This document shows positions 1 to 8,345 of a DNA stretch of 64,000 bases, one piece after another. A model generated the notes under the pieces. It searched no databases, was not told the origin of the DNA, and saw only the letters and a program-made list of their open reading frames with translations. The translations under genes and the position numbers were made by a program. The stretch covers positions 1 through 64,000 of the forward strand of contig JAUXPP010000126.1 in the NCBI GenBank assembly GCA_030683705.1. Reading direction: 5' to 3'. This DNA comes from Polaromonas sp. GTDB taxonomy: Bacteria; Pseudomonadota; Gammaproteobacteria; Burkholderiales; Burkholderiaceae_C. How positions within the stretch are numbered: position 1 is the stretch's first letter; every line of letters starts with the position of its first letter.

Positions 1-851
1 AGGGCAAGGTCGGCATGGTGATGCGGGTGATTCCGGCCACGCTGCCGACCATCGACGGCCTGGGCGTGCCGCAGGTGCTCAAGGACGTGGTGATGTCCAA
101 ACGCGGCCTGTGCATCCTGGTCGGCGCCACCGGTTCGGGCAAGTCCACGACCCTGGCCGCGATGGTCGACTGGCGCAACGAAAACTCTTTCGGCCACATC
201 ATCACCATCGAGGACCCGGTGGAGTTTGTGCACCCGCACAAAAACTGCGTGGTCACGCAGCGCGAAGTGGGCCTGGACACCGACAGCTGGGAAGCCGCGC
301 TGAAAAACACGCTGCGCCAGGCGCCCGACGTGATCCTGATGGGCGAGGTGCGCGACCGTGAGACCATGGAACACGCCGTGGCTTTTGCCGAAACCGGCCA
401 CCTGTGCCTGTGCACCCTGCACGCCAACAGCGCCAACCAGGCGCTGGACCGCATCATCAACTTCTTCCCCGAAGAGCGCCGCGCCCAGTTGCTGATGGAC
501 CTGTCGCTCAACATGAAGGCCATGATCTCGCAACGCCTGGTGCCCAAGCAGGACAGCAAGGGCCGCGTCGCCGCGGTCGAGGTCATGCTCAACACGCCGC
601 TGATCTCCGACCTGATCTTCAAGGGCGAGGTCTCCGAGATCAAGGAGATCATGAAGAAAAGCCGCAACCTGGGCATGCAGACCTTCGACCAGGCGCTGTT
701 CGACGCCTTTGAAAGCAACATGATCACCTACGAGGACGCGCTGCGCAACGCCGACTCGGTCAACGACCTGCGGCTGCAGATCAAGCTCAACTCGCAGCGG
801 GCGAAGACGCAGGACCTGGCCGCCGGCACCGAAAACATGGCCATCATTTAG
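1..851 (+). CDS. pilU: Type IV pilus retraction ATPase PilU, 5' end outside window
   Basis: C-terminal ~280 residues of a PilT/PilU-family hexameric ATPase that powers type IV pilus retraction and twitching at the inner-membrane pilus base. The reading frame is open from base 3, so the N-terminal domain lies before the window. Visible motifs are Walker A GATGSGKST, an Asp box after ITIEDPVEF, Walker B DVILMGEVRDRETM and the His box LCTLHANSANQALDR. The tail (GMQTFDQALFDAFESNMITYEDALRNADSVNDLR) is PilU-like rather than PilT-like. The next gene in the same direction starts 143 bp downstream. The family call is firm; PilU over PilT is based on the C-terminus. Confidence 0.9.
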   Translation, partial: GKVGMVMRVIPATLPTIDGLGVPQVLKDVVMSKRGLCILVGATGSGKSTTLAAMVDWRNENSFGHIITIEDPVEFVHPHKNCVVTQREVGLDTDSWEAALKNTLRQAPDVILMGEVRDRETMEHAVAFAETGHLCLCTLHANSANQALDRIINFFPEERRAQLLMDLSLNMKAMISQRLVPKQDSKGRVAAVEVMLNTPLISDLIFKGEVSEIKEIMKKSRNLGMQTFDQALFDAFESNMITYEDALRNADSVNDLRLQIKLNSQRAKTQDLAAGTENMAII

Positions 852-994
852 GGATACTGCGTGGGCTTGATGCACCCTTGCGCGGTGCTCGCTATCCTCA
901 CCGCCTGAACCATTGTTCCGGTGGCTGTGCGCCGCGCGCCTCGCGTGAAGCGCGCCCGCCACGCCCTCCGCCTACCCCTTTTTGAGCGAACTCC

Positions 995-1909
995 ATGAGC
1001 AGCACGAACCCCAAAACCTACGAACCCGCACCCTCCCGCCACGTCGCCTTCCTCGGCCTCGGCGTCATGGGTTACCCGATGGCCGGCCATCTCGCGCTGG
1101 CCGGCCACAACGTCACCGTCTACAACCGGACCGCTGCCAAATCGACAGCATGGTGTGCAGAGTACGCAGGGGCTGGCAGCCCAAAACATGCTGCAACCCC
1201 GCGCGAGGCCTCGCAGGGCGCCGACATCGTTTTTTGCTGCGTCGGCAACGACGACGACTTGCGCGGCGTGACGCTCGGCCCTGACGGCGCCTTCGCCGGC
1301 ATGCAGCCGGGTGCCATTTTTGTGGACCACACCACCGCATCGGCGGATGTGGCGCGCGAGCTGTATGCCGCAGCGCAGGCGCTGGGCCTGCAGTTTGTCG
1401 ATGCGCCGGTGTCCGGCGGCCAGGCCGGCGCGCAAAACGGCGCGCTCACCGTCATGTGCGGCGGTGACGCCGCGGCCTTCGATGCGGTCAAGCCGGCCGG
1501 CATGGCGTTTGCCAAAGCCTTCACATTGATGGGCGCCAGCGGTGCCGGCCAGCTCACCAAGATGGTCAACCAGATCTGCATCGCCGGCCTGGTGCAGGGC
1601 CTGAGCGAAGCCATCGCTTTCGGCCAGAAAGCCGGGCTGGACATGAACCAGGTGCTGGAAGTGATCGGCAAGGGCGCCGCGCAAAGCTGGCAGCTCGACA
1701 ACCGCGGCAAGACCATGGTGGCGGACAAGTTCGACTTCGGCTTCGCGGTGGACTGGATGCGCAAGGACCTGGGCCTGGTGCTGGACGAAGCCAAAAACAA
1801 TGGCGCACGGCTGCCGGTGACCGCGCTGGTGGACCAGTTCTATGCCGATGTGCAGGCCATGGGCGGCCAGCGCTGGGACACCTCCAGCCTGATCAAGCGC
1901 TTGAAATAG
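995..1909 (+). CDS. NAD(P)-dependent beta-hydroxyacid dehydrogenase (3-hydroxyisobutyrate / tartronate semialdehyde reductase family)
   Basis: A 304-residue soluble oxidoreductase of normal family length. It has an N-terminal Rossmann fold with GLGVMGYPMAGHL (about residues 21-33), the substrate-binding signature DAPVSGGQAGAQNGALT (about 139-155) and the catalytic-lysine region GAGQLTKMVNQ, followed by the all-helical C-terminal domain. The family reduces or oxidises short beta-hydroxy acids such as 3-hydroxyisobutyrate, tartronate semialdehyde or succinic semialdehyde; the exact substrate cannot be read from sequence. The start at 995 follows the run tttttgagcgaactcc, which is a weak ribosome binding site. 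A strong terminator follows the stop. Confidence 0.88.
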   Translation: MSSTNPKTYEPAPSRHVAFLGLGVMGYPMAGHLALAGHNVTVYNRTAAKSTAWCAEYAGAGSPKHAATPREASQGADIVFCCVGNDDDLRGVTLGPDGAFAGMQPGAIFVDHTTASADVARELYAAAQALGLQFVDAPVSGGQAGAQNGALTVMCGGDAAAFDAVKPAGMAFAKAFTLMGASGAGQLTKMVNQICIAGLVQGLSEAIAFGQKAGLDMNQVLEVIGKGAAQSWQLDNRGKTMVADKFDFGFAVDWMRKDLGLVLDEAKNNGARLPVTALVDQFYADVQAMGGQRWDTSSLIKRLK

Positions 1910-1953
1910 AGTCCCCACAATTTCCGGCTGCTGCCCGATCCGGTGCCGCAAAT

Positions 1954-1982
1954 AAAAAAAGCCGGCTGCAAGCCGGCTTTTT
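1954..1982. terminator. Bidirectional rho-independent terminator
   Basis: A run of A, the stem GCCGGCT, loop GCA, the stem AGCCGGC and a run of T. It sits between the convergent dehydrogenase gene and the dolP-like gene and can serve both. Confidence 0.9.
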
Positions 1983-1997
1983 GCTGGGGCACACCGC

Positions 1998-2657
1998 TCA
2001 GGAGCGTGGCGCGGGCGCCGGTTTCGCCATGGGCGGCAGCAGCCGCTGCATCTCTTCTTCGCTGATGATTTCGAGAATGCGCACCACTTTCTGCACACCG
2101 CGGGCACCGCGGGCGATCTCGGTGGCCCGGTCCGCCTCGCGCTGGGTCACGCGGCCCATGAGGTAAACGGTGCCGCGCTCGGTGACCACCTTGAAGGCGT
2201 TGGCGTACAGGTCCTTGGCGTCGATCAGCAGGGCCTTGACCTGGCCGGTGATCAACACATCCGATGAACGCTGCACCAGCGACGGGCTGTCGATGATGGC
2301 GAGTTCGTTGACCACGCCGCTGACGTTTTCGACGCGCGAAACCACCTGCTCGACCAGCTTCTTGTCGTTCTCGTTGAGCACCTCGCCGGTCAGCAACACC
2401 TGGCGGTTGTAGCTGGTCACGCTGACGCGCGCGCGGCTGCCGATGTTGTCACGCAGGCGGGCCATGGAGCGCAGCTCGATGCCTTCATCTTCCAGTTGTG
2501 CGCCAGAGGTGCGGCGGTCCATCGCCACCAGGGCGCCGCCGGCCGCGCCGCCCACCAGCAAGGGAAAGCAGGCGGTCAGGGAACTGCCCAGGACAAGGGC
2601 GGTGCCGACTGTCAACAGCAGGCGTTTGAAGGAGCGGGGGTAGGTCGTCGATGTCAT
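1998..2657 (-). CDS. dolP: BON-domain outer-membrane lipoprotein (DolP/YraP-like)
   Basis: A 219-residue lipoprotein with a signal peptide ending in a lipobox (about SSLTAC), followed by two BON domains (about 60-125 and 135-205). It is predicted to be anchored in the outer membrane facing the periplasm. In E. coli DolP supports outer-membrane integrity and BAM function. The ATG at 2657 shares its A with the TGA stop of the upstream diaA (TGATG overlap), which supports this start over the in-frame TTG three bases earlier and shows translational coupling. The gene order diaA-dolP matches that of enterobacteria. Confidence 0.88.
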   Translation of the reverse strand: MTSTTYPRSFKRLLLTVGTALVLGSSLTACFPLLVGGAAGGALVAMDRRTSGAQLEDEGIELRSMARLRDNIGSRARVSVTSYNRQVLLTGEVLNENDKKLVEQVVSRVENVSGVVNELAIIDSPSLVQRSSDVLITGQVKALLIDAKDLYANAFKVVTERGTVYLMGRVTQREADRATEIARGARGVQKVVRILEIISEEEMQRLLPPMAKPAPAPRS

Positions 2658-3253
2658 CAAGGGCTTTCCTGGTCACCAAGTAATTGGGCATCCACACCGT
2701 CACAAATGCAGTGAAGGGTCAGCAGATGAACTTCCTGAATCCGTGCCGTGCGGTCGTGCGGCACGCAGATATGCACATCGGTCTCGCGCAGCGCCGACGT
2801 CATCTTGCCGCCGCCCTTGCCGGTCAGCGCCACCACGGTCATCTCGCGCTCGTGGGCGGCTTCGATGGCCGCCAGCACATTGGCCGAGTTGCCGCTGGTG
2901 CTCATGGCCAGCAACACGTCGCCCGCGCCACCCAACGCGCGCACCTGCTTGGAAAAGATCACGCTGAAGTCGTAGTCGTTGCCGATCGCCGTGAGGATGG
3001 AACTGTCGGTGGTCAGCGCGATCGCGCCGAGTTCGGGCCGCTCCCGTTCGAAGCGCCCGACAAATTCGGCGGCGAAATGCTGGGCATCGGCAGCCGACCC
3101 GCCGTTGCCGCAGGCCAGCACCTTGCCGCCGCTGGTGACGCTGGCCAGGATGGCCTGCACCGCGGCAGCGATCGGCTTGGAGAGGATTTGCGCGGCCTGG
3201 TACTTCAGGTCCGCGCTGTCGATAAAGTGCTGTTCGATGCGTTGTTCAAGCAT
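2657..3253 (-). CDS. diaA: SIS-domain protein, DiaA / phosphoheptose isomerase (GmhA) family
   Basis: A 198-residue SIS-domain protein with the sugar-phosphate-binding signatures [21 protein letters not shown] and [16 protein letters not shown]. The family contains GmhA (sedoheptulose-7-phosphate isomerase for LPS heptose) and DiaA (tetrameric DnaA-binding initiation factor). Context next to a dolP-like gene, with yraN on the far side of the insertion, favours DiaA. Its start codon is only 25 bp from the left end of the Tn7-like transposon, so its ancestral upstream sequence has been displaced by 48.8 kb. The first codons lie where a TnsD protein would be expected to bind if this is the attachment site. 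Confidence 0.85.
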   Translation of the reverse strand: MLEQRIEQHFIDSADLKYQAAQILSKPIAAAVQAILASVTSGGKVLACGNGGSAADAQHFAAEFVGRFERERPELGAIALTTDSSILTAIGNDYDFSVIFSKQVRALGGAGDVLLAMSTSGNSANVLAAIEAAHEREMTVVALTGKGGGKMTSALRETDVHICVPHDRTARIQEVHLLTLHCICDGVDAQLLGDQESP

Positions 3254-3273
3254 GGGGGTAATGATACCGGGTC

Positions 3274-3278
3274 GGATA
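3274..3278. repeat. Left target-site duplication GGATA
   Basis: Five bases directly before the TGTGG terminus, identical to 52085-52089. A 5-bp duplication is the Tn7-family hallmark. Confidence 0.95.
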
Positions 3279-3350
3279 TGTGGCTAATAATTAAGTCTGA
3301 TTTCAAACAATAAAGATTGATTTCGACGACTATACAAATCAAAGACTTAG
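3279..3350. repeat. Left transposon end with tandem TnsB-site-like repeats
   Basis: After the terminal TGTGGCTAATAA come two adjacent 20-base units at 3291-3310 and 3311-3330 that share AAG..TGATTTC. A third copy is inverted at 3331-3350 (reverse strand AAGTCTTTGATTTG). The first unit is shared with the right end. Several short transposase-binding repeats at each end is the usual Tn7 layout; the assignment to TnsB is inferred. Confidence 0.75.
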
Positions 3351-3760
3351 GTCGCCAGCAGGCGAGCGGAGCGGCGGCCGCCGACCGTCAGGTCAAACAG
3401 AGCTCTTGCTCTGAAAACCCGCGAGAATCCCGTGGGGAACACCGCAACGCGAACGCGAACAGTGGGTTCGATGCCCTCGGGCATGGGCAATTGGTAGACC
3501 CACTTGCGCACCCTCAGGTAGAAAAAGCTTGAGTGAACTCCCCAAAAGGACCTCGGTCTCAGCGCGAGAAAGGCCGGCCCAAGGCGCTTGTGCTTGCCGC
3601 GGGCATAACGGGTTTCGTCGTTAATCACGTCAAAGATTCGCTCCTGATAAGGCATAGACCTCGGGTGCTCTTCAGATCTCGGAAAAGCGCCGCTTCGAGG
3701 TTTACGTGATCACCCAGGTTAGTACAGCTATAGTCATGCTTGCGCTGTATTCACTGGCCA
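3351..3760. other. No convincing gene; left subterminal region
   Basis: This stretch holds one 102-codon minus-strand reading frame (3347-3655) that overlaps the transposon end repeats. It has no recognisable domain and no clear ribosome binding site. I see no RNA gene or terminator here. Confidence 0.4.
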
Positions 3761-4195
3761 CTACGCCGCCAATGCAGTCAGCCTAGCAGTAGCGTCAGCT
3801 TTACCCAAACTTCTCAAATCCGCTATCGCCGCAAACTGGCTCACCCGCGGCCGCGTCTTTCCGTTTTCCCACTTGTAGACGGATTGATCGGACACGCCGA
3901 GCAACAGGCCTGCTTCCGAAGCCGACAGGCCCAGTCGTTTTCTTTGTGCCTGCAGGCCGCTGGCGCTGAAACGGAAGGTGCCGGCAGGCGGGTCAGTCAA
4001 GGCGGGCGCTGTTTTGGCGGCGGCTTTGCCGAGGCGGCCAACCAATTTCTCGAGCGCAGCGACCCGGCGCTTCAGGGCTGCGATGTCCGATCGGTACTGG
4101 GCTGACGCCTTCTTCAGCTGCTGTGTGTCTGCTCGCGTTTCCTTCCGCGCAACGCGGGCGATCTCTTGTTTCAAAGCCGTGGCGATATTGGGCAT
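3761..4195 (-). CDS. XRE-type helix-turn-helix regulator with N-terminal coiled coil
   Basis: A 144-residue protein. Residues about 15-60 are a charged heptad-like coiled coil (KKASAQYRSDIAALKRRVA). The C-terminal half carries an XRE/Cro HTH: QRKRLGLSASEAGLLLGVSD followed by QSVYKWENGKTRP. It starts at MPNIATALKQEI, a start typical of betaproteobacterial homologues; the longer frame to 4240 adds an unconvincing leader. The regulated gene is unknown. It is the first convincing gene inside the left end and could control local cargo. Confidence 0.75.
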   Translation of the reverse strand: MPNIATALKQEIARVARKETRADTQQLKKASAQYRSDIAALKRRVAALEKLVGRLGKAAAKTAPALTDPPAGTFRFSASGLQAQRKRLGLSASEAGLLLGVSDQSVYKWENGKTRPRVSQFAAIADLRSLGKADATARLTALAA

Positions 4196-4343
4196 AAATT
4201 CTGGTTTTCTCTGAACGAAAGCACCATCATAAATGCTCATGCGATGTGGCGACGCTGCGTGTTTTTAAGCGGGGTGGACCTCCGGCCTAACGGCGAAACC
4301 AATGTCTATTTATTCGAGTACTCACAGGATGTCGAAGTTCAAA

Positions 4344-5033
4344 CTAAAGTCCCCACGATCGCTTTTTGATTTCTGCCCAACTTCTGATGTTCTCTGCCTT
4401 TGCTTCCTGTTCCAATTCGAACAACGCATGGAAGTCGTCGTCAGCATCATGTCCATTCAGTTCGGTTAGTGGGTCAACGTAACGGCGATCAATGGTTACT
4501 AACACCGCACAGTCATTGTCAGATCGTGTGGTGCTGCACAAAATACCAGGGAATTCATCTTCAAGATTTTCTATCAACTCGGACGCGCGACTTAAGCCCA
4601 GCTCGTGCGACGAACAGACCGCCACTTCAATTCCCATGAAAGGACTTTCCTCTATTTCGGCGAGAGCCGCCGCAAGTTCCTTTAGAAATTCGTGCTCTGC
4701 TTTTCTGTGCCAGCGCGCTTGAGTGGCATTCTTGTCTCGAATGTTGTTGGCGATCTTGTTGAGTTCCAACGGATTTTTTAGGGCACTGTCTAGGCGGATA
4801 GTTTTTAGATCTTCGTGGGTTACCGCGTGGTGTTCTTTGCATAGGACCCACATTGTTTTCTCATCGTAGTCTCAAGGATCAACGCCGAAGATGTATAAGC
4901 CGTGATGGAGGTGGAGCTCGACTCCAGGTCCGCAAACTTCACAATACTCACACTTATTTCCACGCTCCTTCTTTATGCGGGTGCTCAATTCGGCCCAGCG
5001 TTTATCCTTCAAGAGTTCCGAATAGGTAGACAT
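4344..5033 (-). pseudogene. HNH endonuclease-like gene interrupted by an in-frame TGA
   Basis: The N-terminal part from MSTYSELLKDKRW contains C-x2-C (CEYCEVC) and HLHHGLYIFGVDP. It then meets TGA at 4874-4872 and continues in the same frame as DYDEKTMWVLCKEHH. In HNH nucleases of this type the motif after the His pair is normally followed by P-W-[DE]-Y and a C-x2-[CH]H group, so the TGA most simply replaces a TGG tryptophan codon. The remainder (169 residues) is intact, with no frameshift. It was probably a small HNH nuclease, now truncated to 53 residues unless the stop is read through. The downstream part could only be expressed from a secondary start at 4853. Confidence 0.75.
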
Positions 5034-5202
5034 GAAGGATGTTCCAAGTTGAGATTGCGACAGTGTAGAGCTTTGGACACGATCCGTTAACACCACCTGA
5101 GATCAGGCAGGGGGAACAAACGTCTCAGAGATGGTGGCTTCGATTCAAGTGGGCGAACGCGCACACCACTTGGAGCATAGTGCCAAATTTTGACACGCAG
5201 CG

Positions 5203-5907
5203 TCAGTCTGCAGCTGCTCGATAGGCGTTAAGCGCGGCCAGGTCCAACACTGTCAAGCTGCAGAACCCAACTTGCAAATACCCCTTATGGGCCAGCACCT
5301 GCAACGCTGAGTTAGTACGAGGCCTGGAAAGCCCGCAAATTAACGCCAACTCGTGCTGGCGAATATCCAATGCAACTTCCTTGGCCTCATTCTTGCCGCG
5401 GCAAAGTGCCGAGACACAGCTAGCGACACGGCGCTCCGGGCTTAACAGTCGGTCTGCAACCAATGTCTCAATGAAGGAGCTCATCCTTGCATTCATGAGG
5501 TCTTGCAAGAAGTGATTGAAGGGAACACTTGTTGCACGCAGATGTAAGAAGGACTCAAGTGAAACCAAGACGATTCTTGTGGGCTGCAAGGCGATAGCGT
5601 CGTAGCGCAGGCTTTCACGTTTGAGAAGCGAGCCTTCGCCGCACCATTCCCCCTCGCCCACGCAACCAAGAATAGTTTCTCTTCCGTCACAACCAACCAC
5701 ATACATTTGGACGAGGCCCGTCGCGACCCCCATCCAAAATGTCGACGGGTCACCAGCACAAACAATGAAATCGCCCGTTGAGACAAACTTCTCAGATGAT
5801 GTTCTTTGGATTAATTGCTGGTCTGCCAGCGGCAAAAGCGCATACCAAGGGGCGTTTTCGAGGATTTCCTCAAGTGGCGATGTTGGGTGGCGATGGTCTG
5901 GCTTCAT
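5203..5907 (-). CDS. Crp/Fnr-family transcription regulator
   Basis: A 234-residue protein. The N-terminal cyclic-nucleotide-binding-like beta barrel (about 20-140) contains GDFIVCAGDPSTFWMGVATG. A dimerisation helix follows, then a C-terminal winged HTH (about 165-225) with DIRQHELALICGLSRPRTNS. The FNR four-cysteine N-terminus is absent, so it is not an oxygen-sensing FNR of the FeS type. The ligand is unknown. It lies 33 bp downstream of the crotonase gene on the same strand and may be cotranscribed with it. Confidence 0.85.
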   Translation of the reverse strand: MKPDHRHPTSPLEEILENAPWYALLPLADQQLIQRTSSEKFVSTGDFIVCAGDPSTFWMGVATGLVQMYVVGCDGRETILGCVGEGEWCGEGSLLKRESLRYDAIALQPTRIVLVSLESFLHLRATSVPFNHFLQDLMNARMSSFIETLVADRLLSPERRVASCVSALCRGKNEAKEVALDIRQHELALICGLSRPRTNSALQVLAHKGYLQVGFCSLTVLDLAALNAYRAAAD

Positions 5908-5939
5908 GACGGAACCGAACTTGATCGGCTAATCCTCGT

Positions 5940-6875
5940 TTAAAGCTTGCTTCTAGCTTCGGCTAGCCGTTTTTCAAGTTCCGTGACGAGCGCTCGCGCC
6001 TCGTCTCCTTCAGGAATGGGGCGACCGCTGTCGCGCCAATCGATAGCATTTTTAAATCCTTCTACCTGCGCCTGGCGGCGGAACCACATGCCCTCCGGAT
6101 TGTGACGGGTGATTCCGTCAAATACCGTCGCAAACATTTGCGTCTGTTCCAGACCCATCGATAGCCAGACCTGGTTGACAACTAGTTTGTGCATCGTCAG
6201 ATGTGATTTTGGAACGCCAGCAATACGTTGCGCCAAGGCATTGGTGGTCTGGTCCAACTGGGCGGCTGGCACTGATACATTGGCCAGTCCCCACTCAGCC
6301 GCTGTGGTCCCAGTAACGGTATCGCCCGTAAACATCAACTGCTTTGCCCGTATCGCGCCCACGCGGTAAGTCCACATCGCCGTAGTCGGGCATCCCCAAA
6401 CACGTGTTGGCATATAGCCAATTCTTGCATCATCTGCCATCAAGAGCATGTCGCAACATAGCGCGATATCGCTACCGCCAGCGACGGCATATCCGTGGAC
6501 TTTAGCGATAGTCGGCTTTGAACAACGCCATAGCGACATAAAATCCTCGGTATTCCGCTTCATCATGGCGTAGTCGACCATTGGGTCCCAAGGCGTCTTT
6601 TCTTGCCTGCAGGGATGATCTGCGGCAATATTGCTTGGATCACTGCCTTCTGCATATTCGTTCAGGTCATATCCTGCGCAAAACGCGCGTCCCTCGCCTT
6701 CCACAATGATGACGTGAATTTCGTCATCGAGCTCTGCCCACTCGACTGCTCGGCGGATATCAGCAGGCATGGCGCTGCTGATGGCATTGAGTTTTTCTGG
6801 GCGATTTAGTTTTAAGCGTGCAATGCGGGGCTGATCGCTGTCTTTTTCGGCAATGACGGATTGGAATGAAGGCAT
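5940..6875 (-). CDS. Crotonase-family enoyl-CoA hydratase/isomerase
   Basis: A 311-residue protein of the crotonase fold. The two oxyanion-hole regions are GRAFCAGYDLNEY and HGYAVAGGSDIALCCD. The start at MPSFQSVIAEKD is chosen because AGGAG lies 6-10 bases upstream (caaacaggagaccaa); the longer frame to 6920 has no such site. A tryptophan-rich insert and helical C-terminus make it longer than classical EchA (about 260). It would act in the cytosol on acyl-CoA thioesters. Neighbours are a Crp/Fnr regulator downstream and a LysR gene upstream. Substrate not determinable; an acyl-CoA ligase elsewhere in the cargo could feed it. Confidence 0.85.
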   Translation of the reverse strand: MPSFQSVIAEKDSDQPRIARLKLNRPEKLNAISSAMPADIRRAVEWAELDDEIHVIIVEGEGRAFCAGYDLNEYAEGSDPSNIAADHPCRQEKTPWDPMVDYAMMKRNTEDFMSLWRCSKPTIAKVHGYAVAGGSDIALCCDMLLMADDARIGYMPTRVWGCPTTAMWTYRVGAIRAKQLMFTGDTVTGTTAAEWGLANVSVPAAQLDQTTNALAQRIAGVPKSHLTMHKLVVNQVWLSMGLEQTQMFATVFDGITRHNPEGMWFRRQAQVEGFKNAIDWRDSGRPIPEGDEARALVTELEKRLAEARSKL

Positions 6876-7071
6876 TTGGTCTCCTGTTTGAATTGGAAGT
6901 ATTGCGCTGCTCCCTATCACTTTTGCTATATAGAAGACAAGCGCTGCACTACTTTAGTCAGGAAATCTCGGGCCGGTGTCATTGCGATTACAACTGTGGT
7001 TGAAAATGCGATTCGGGTCCCCTTATATGTGTGTCCTATCTGCGCATCGCGCGTACACGGCACTCACATTC

Positions 7072-7986
7072 TCATGCAAACAGCTCTCTTCTAGCAGCCT
7101 CAGTAATTGCGACCACGCCGGGATGGGTGATCTTTCGCTCAATGGAGATGGCATAGAACTCCTCCACCAAATCCGCCGGGGACCCAATTTGCTCAACCTC
7201 AAACTGCCTGGTAATTTCCTTGGCCAGCACTGCGGGTGCGGGGAAAACACCTAAACCCTCCCGACCGAATGCCTTCATCAAAGCACTATCGTCGAACTCG
7301 GCTGCAACTGGTGGAGCCAAGTTGTTGCGCCGTAACCAACCATCAACCCTGGGCCGTAGCGCTGAGTCTGTCCCGGGAAGAAGCATAGGCAGGGTCTCTA
7401 GTGATCGAGGAAACTTCGAGCGTGCTTGCCTTAACGTCGTTGACTGGGCATGAAGCAGCTTTTCTGAAGCAAAGAAAGCAATTCCGCTATGGCCCAAAAG
7501 ATGTGTGAAAGCCTTGATACCCAGGTTTCCGGGTAGTGGCACATCAGAGATGACAAGGTCGACTCGGCGCAGCGCCAGATCTGCCATCAGAATCGCCAAC
7601 TTCCCTTCCGGACATATAAGGCGCGGCGCCGGTTTCAATCGCAGAGCCGGCTCAAGCACATGGTAGGCAATTGCTTTAGGTACTGAGTCAACGAACCCAA
7701 CTTTGAGCAACGGTGCCTTCGGGGCACCTCGCCCACCTCTTAGGGCATCTTCCATTTCTCGGCTCAGCGTGAATATCTCGTCAGCGTACTGCATGACCAT
7801 GCGCCCGGCATCCGTTGGCTCCACGCCTCGACCGACTTTGCGCAGCAATGGTTGCCCGAGTCTGTCTTCGAGCAAATTGATCTGGCCGCTTAAGGTTTGA
7901 GGGGACAGACTTAGCTCCTCACTGGCACGCAGCACGCCGCCTGCGCGTACGACGGTCCAGAAATATTGCAAATGCTTAAGGTTCAT
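7072..7986 (-). CDS. LysR-family regulator, NhaR type (copy 1)
   Basis: A 304-residue LTTR with an N-terminal winged HTH (MNLKHLQYFWTVVRAGGVLRASEELSLSPQTLSGQI) and a substrate-binding domain. The pattern HLQYFW...SPQTLSGQI...G..L..P.GRGVEPTDAG resembles NhaR, the Na+-responsive activator of the Na+/H+ antiporter nhaA in E. coli. It is divergent from the zinc-ribbon/TerB-like gene set at 8085, and the 98-bp spacer carries an inverted repeat, suggesting local control. A second NhaR-type gene occurs at 26043-26930. Confidence 0.88.
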   Translation of the reverse strand: MNLKHLQYFWTVVRAGGVLRASEELSLSPQTLSGQINLLEDRLGQPLLRKVGRGVEPTDAGRMVMQYADEIFTLSREMEDALRGGRGAPKAPLLKVGFVDSVPKAIAYHVLEPALRLKPAPRLICPEGKLAILMADLALRRVDLVISDVPLPGNLGIKAFTHLLGHSGIAFFASEKLLHAQSTTLRQARSKFPRSLETLPMLLPGTDSALRPRVDGWLRRNNLAPPVAAEFDDSALMKAFGREGLGVFPAPAVLAKEITRQFEVEQIGSPADLVEEFYAISIERKITHPGVVAITEAARRELFA

Positions 7987-8012
7987 TGATGCTCCTGTTT
8001 TCCCGAACGATT

Positions 8013-8043
8013 GTCGCTATTTTTCGATTATTCAAAAAGCGAC
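8013..8043. promoter_or_regulatory. Inverted repeat in the LysR/zinc-ribbon divergent promoter region
   Basis: GTCGC (8013-8017) and GCGAC (8039-8043), with inner T-rich and A-rich arms, form a dyad between the divergent genes. Its position and size suit a LysR-type operator. The link to the NhaR-like protein is inferred. Confidence 0.5.
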
Positions 8044-8084
8044 TTTGACCATAAAGTCACGGCATTAATCAATACGGAGTCGAA

Positions 8085-8339
8085 ATGCACTGTCCAACCT
8101 GCACGACCACGCCACTTGTCCTCGCGCAACGCCAGAACGTGGAGGTCGACTATTGCCCCCATTGCCGCGGAGTGTGGCTGGATCGCGGAGAACTCGAAAA
8201 GCTCTTTGAGCATGCGGCAGAACGCCAAGCGGAACCTAAGACTGGTCGCTTTTCGAAGAAGAATGTGAGTATTGCGAGTCCGCAGTATCGTCATCCCCAA
8301 CGCCAGCGCAGCAGCTGGCTGTCAGACCTTCTTAACTGA
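8085..8339 (+). CDS. Zinc-ribbon protein (zf-TFIIB family)
   Basis: An 84-residue protein with two CxxC knuckles, MHCPTCTTTPL and DYCPHCRGVWLDRGELEKL. This is the typical signature of the bacterial zf-TFIIB family, small cytosolic zinc-ribbon proteins often found beside membrane or stress genes. The basic tail ends HPQRQRSSWLSDLLN, like other family members. It is first in a same-strand run with the TerB-like gene 6 bp downstream. The molecular role is unknown. Confidence 0.85.
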   Translation: MHCPTCTTTPLVLAQRQNVEVDYCPHCRGVWLDRGELEKLFEHAAERQAEPKTGRFSKKNVSIASPQYRHPQRQRSSWLSDLLN

Positions 8340-8345
8340 GGGGAT

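Noticed and set aside
848-2107. 419-codon minus-strand frame opposite the dehydrogenase
   Set aside because: High-GC antisense shadow of a clear gene; composition is not protein-like.
3347-3655. 102-codon minus-strand reading frame at the left end
   Set aside because: It overlaps the transposon end repeats, has no domain and no good ribosome binding site. It may be chance.
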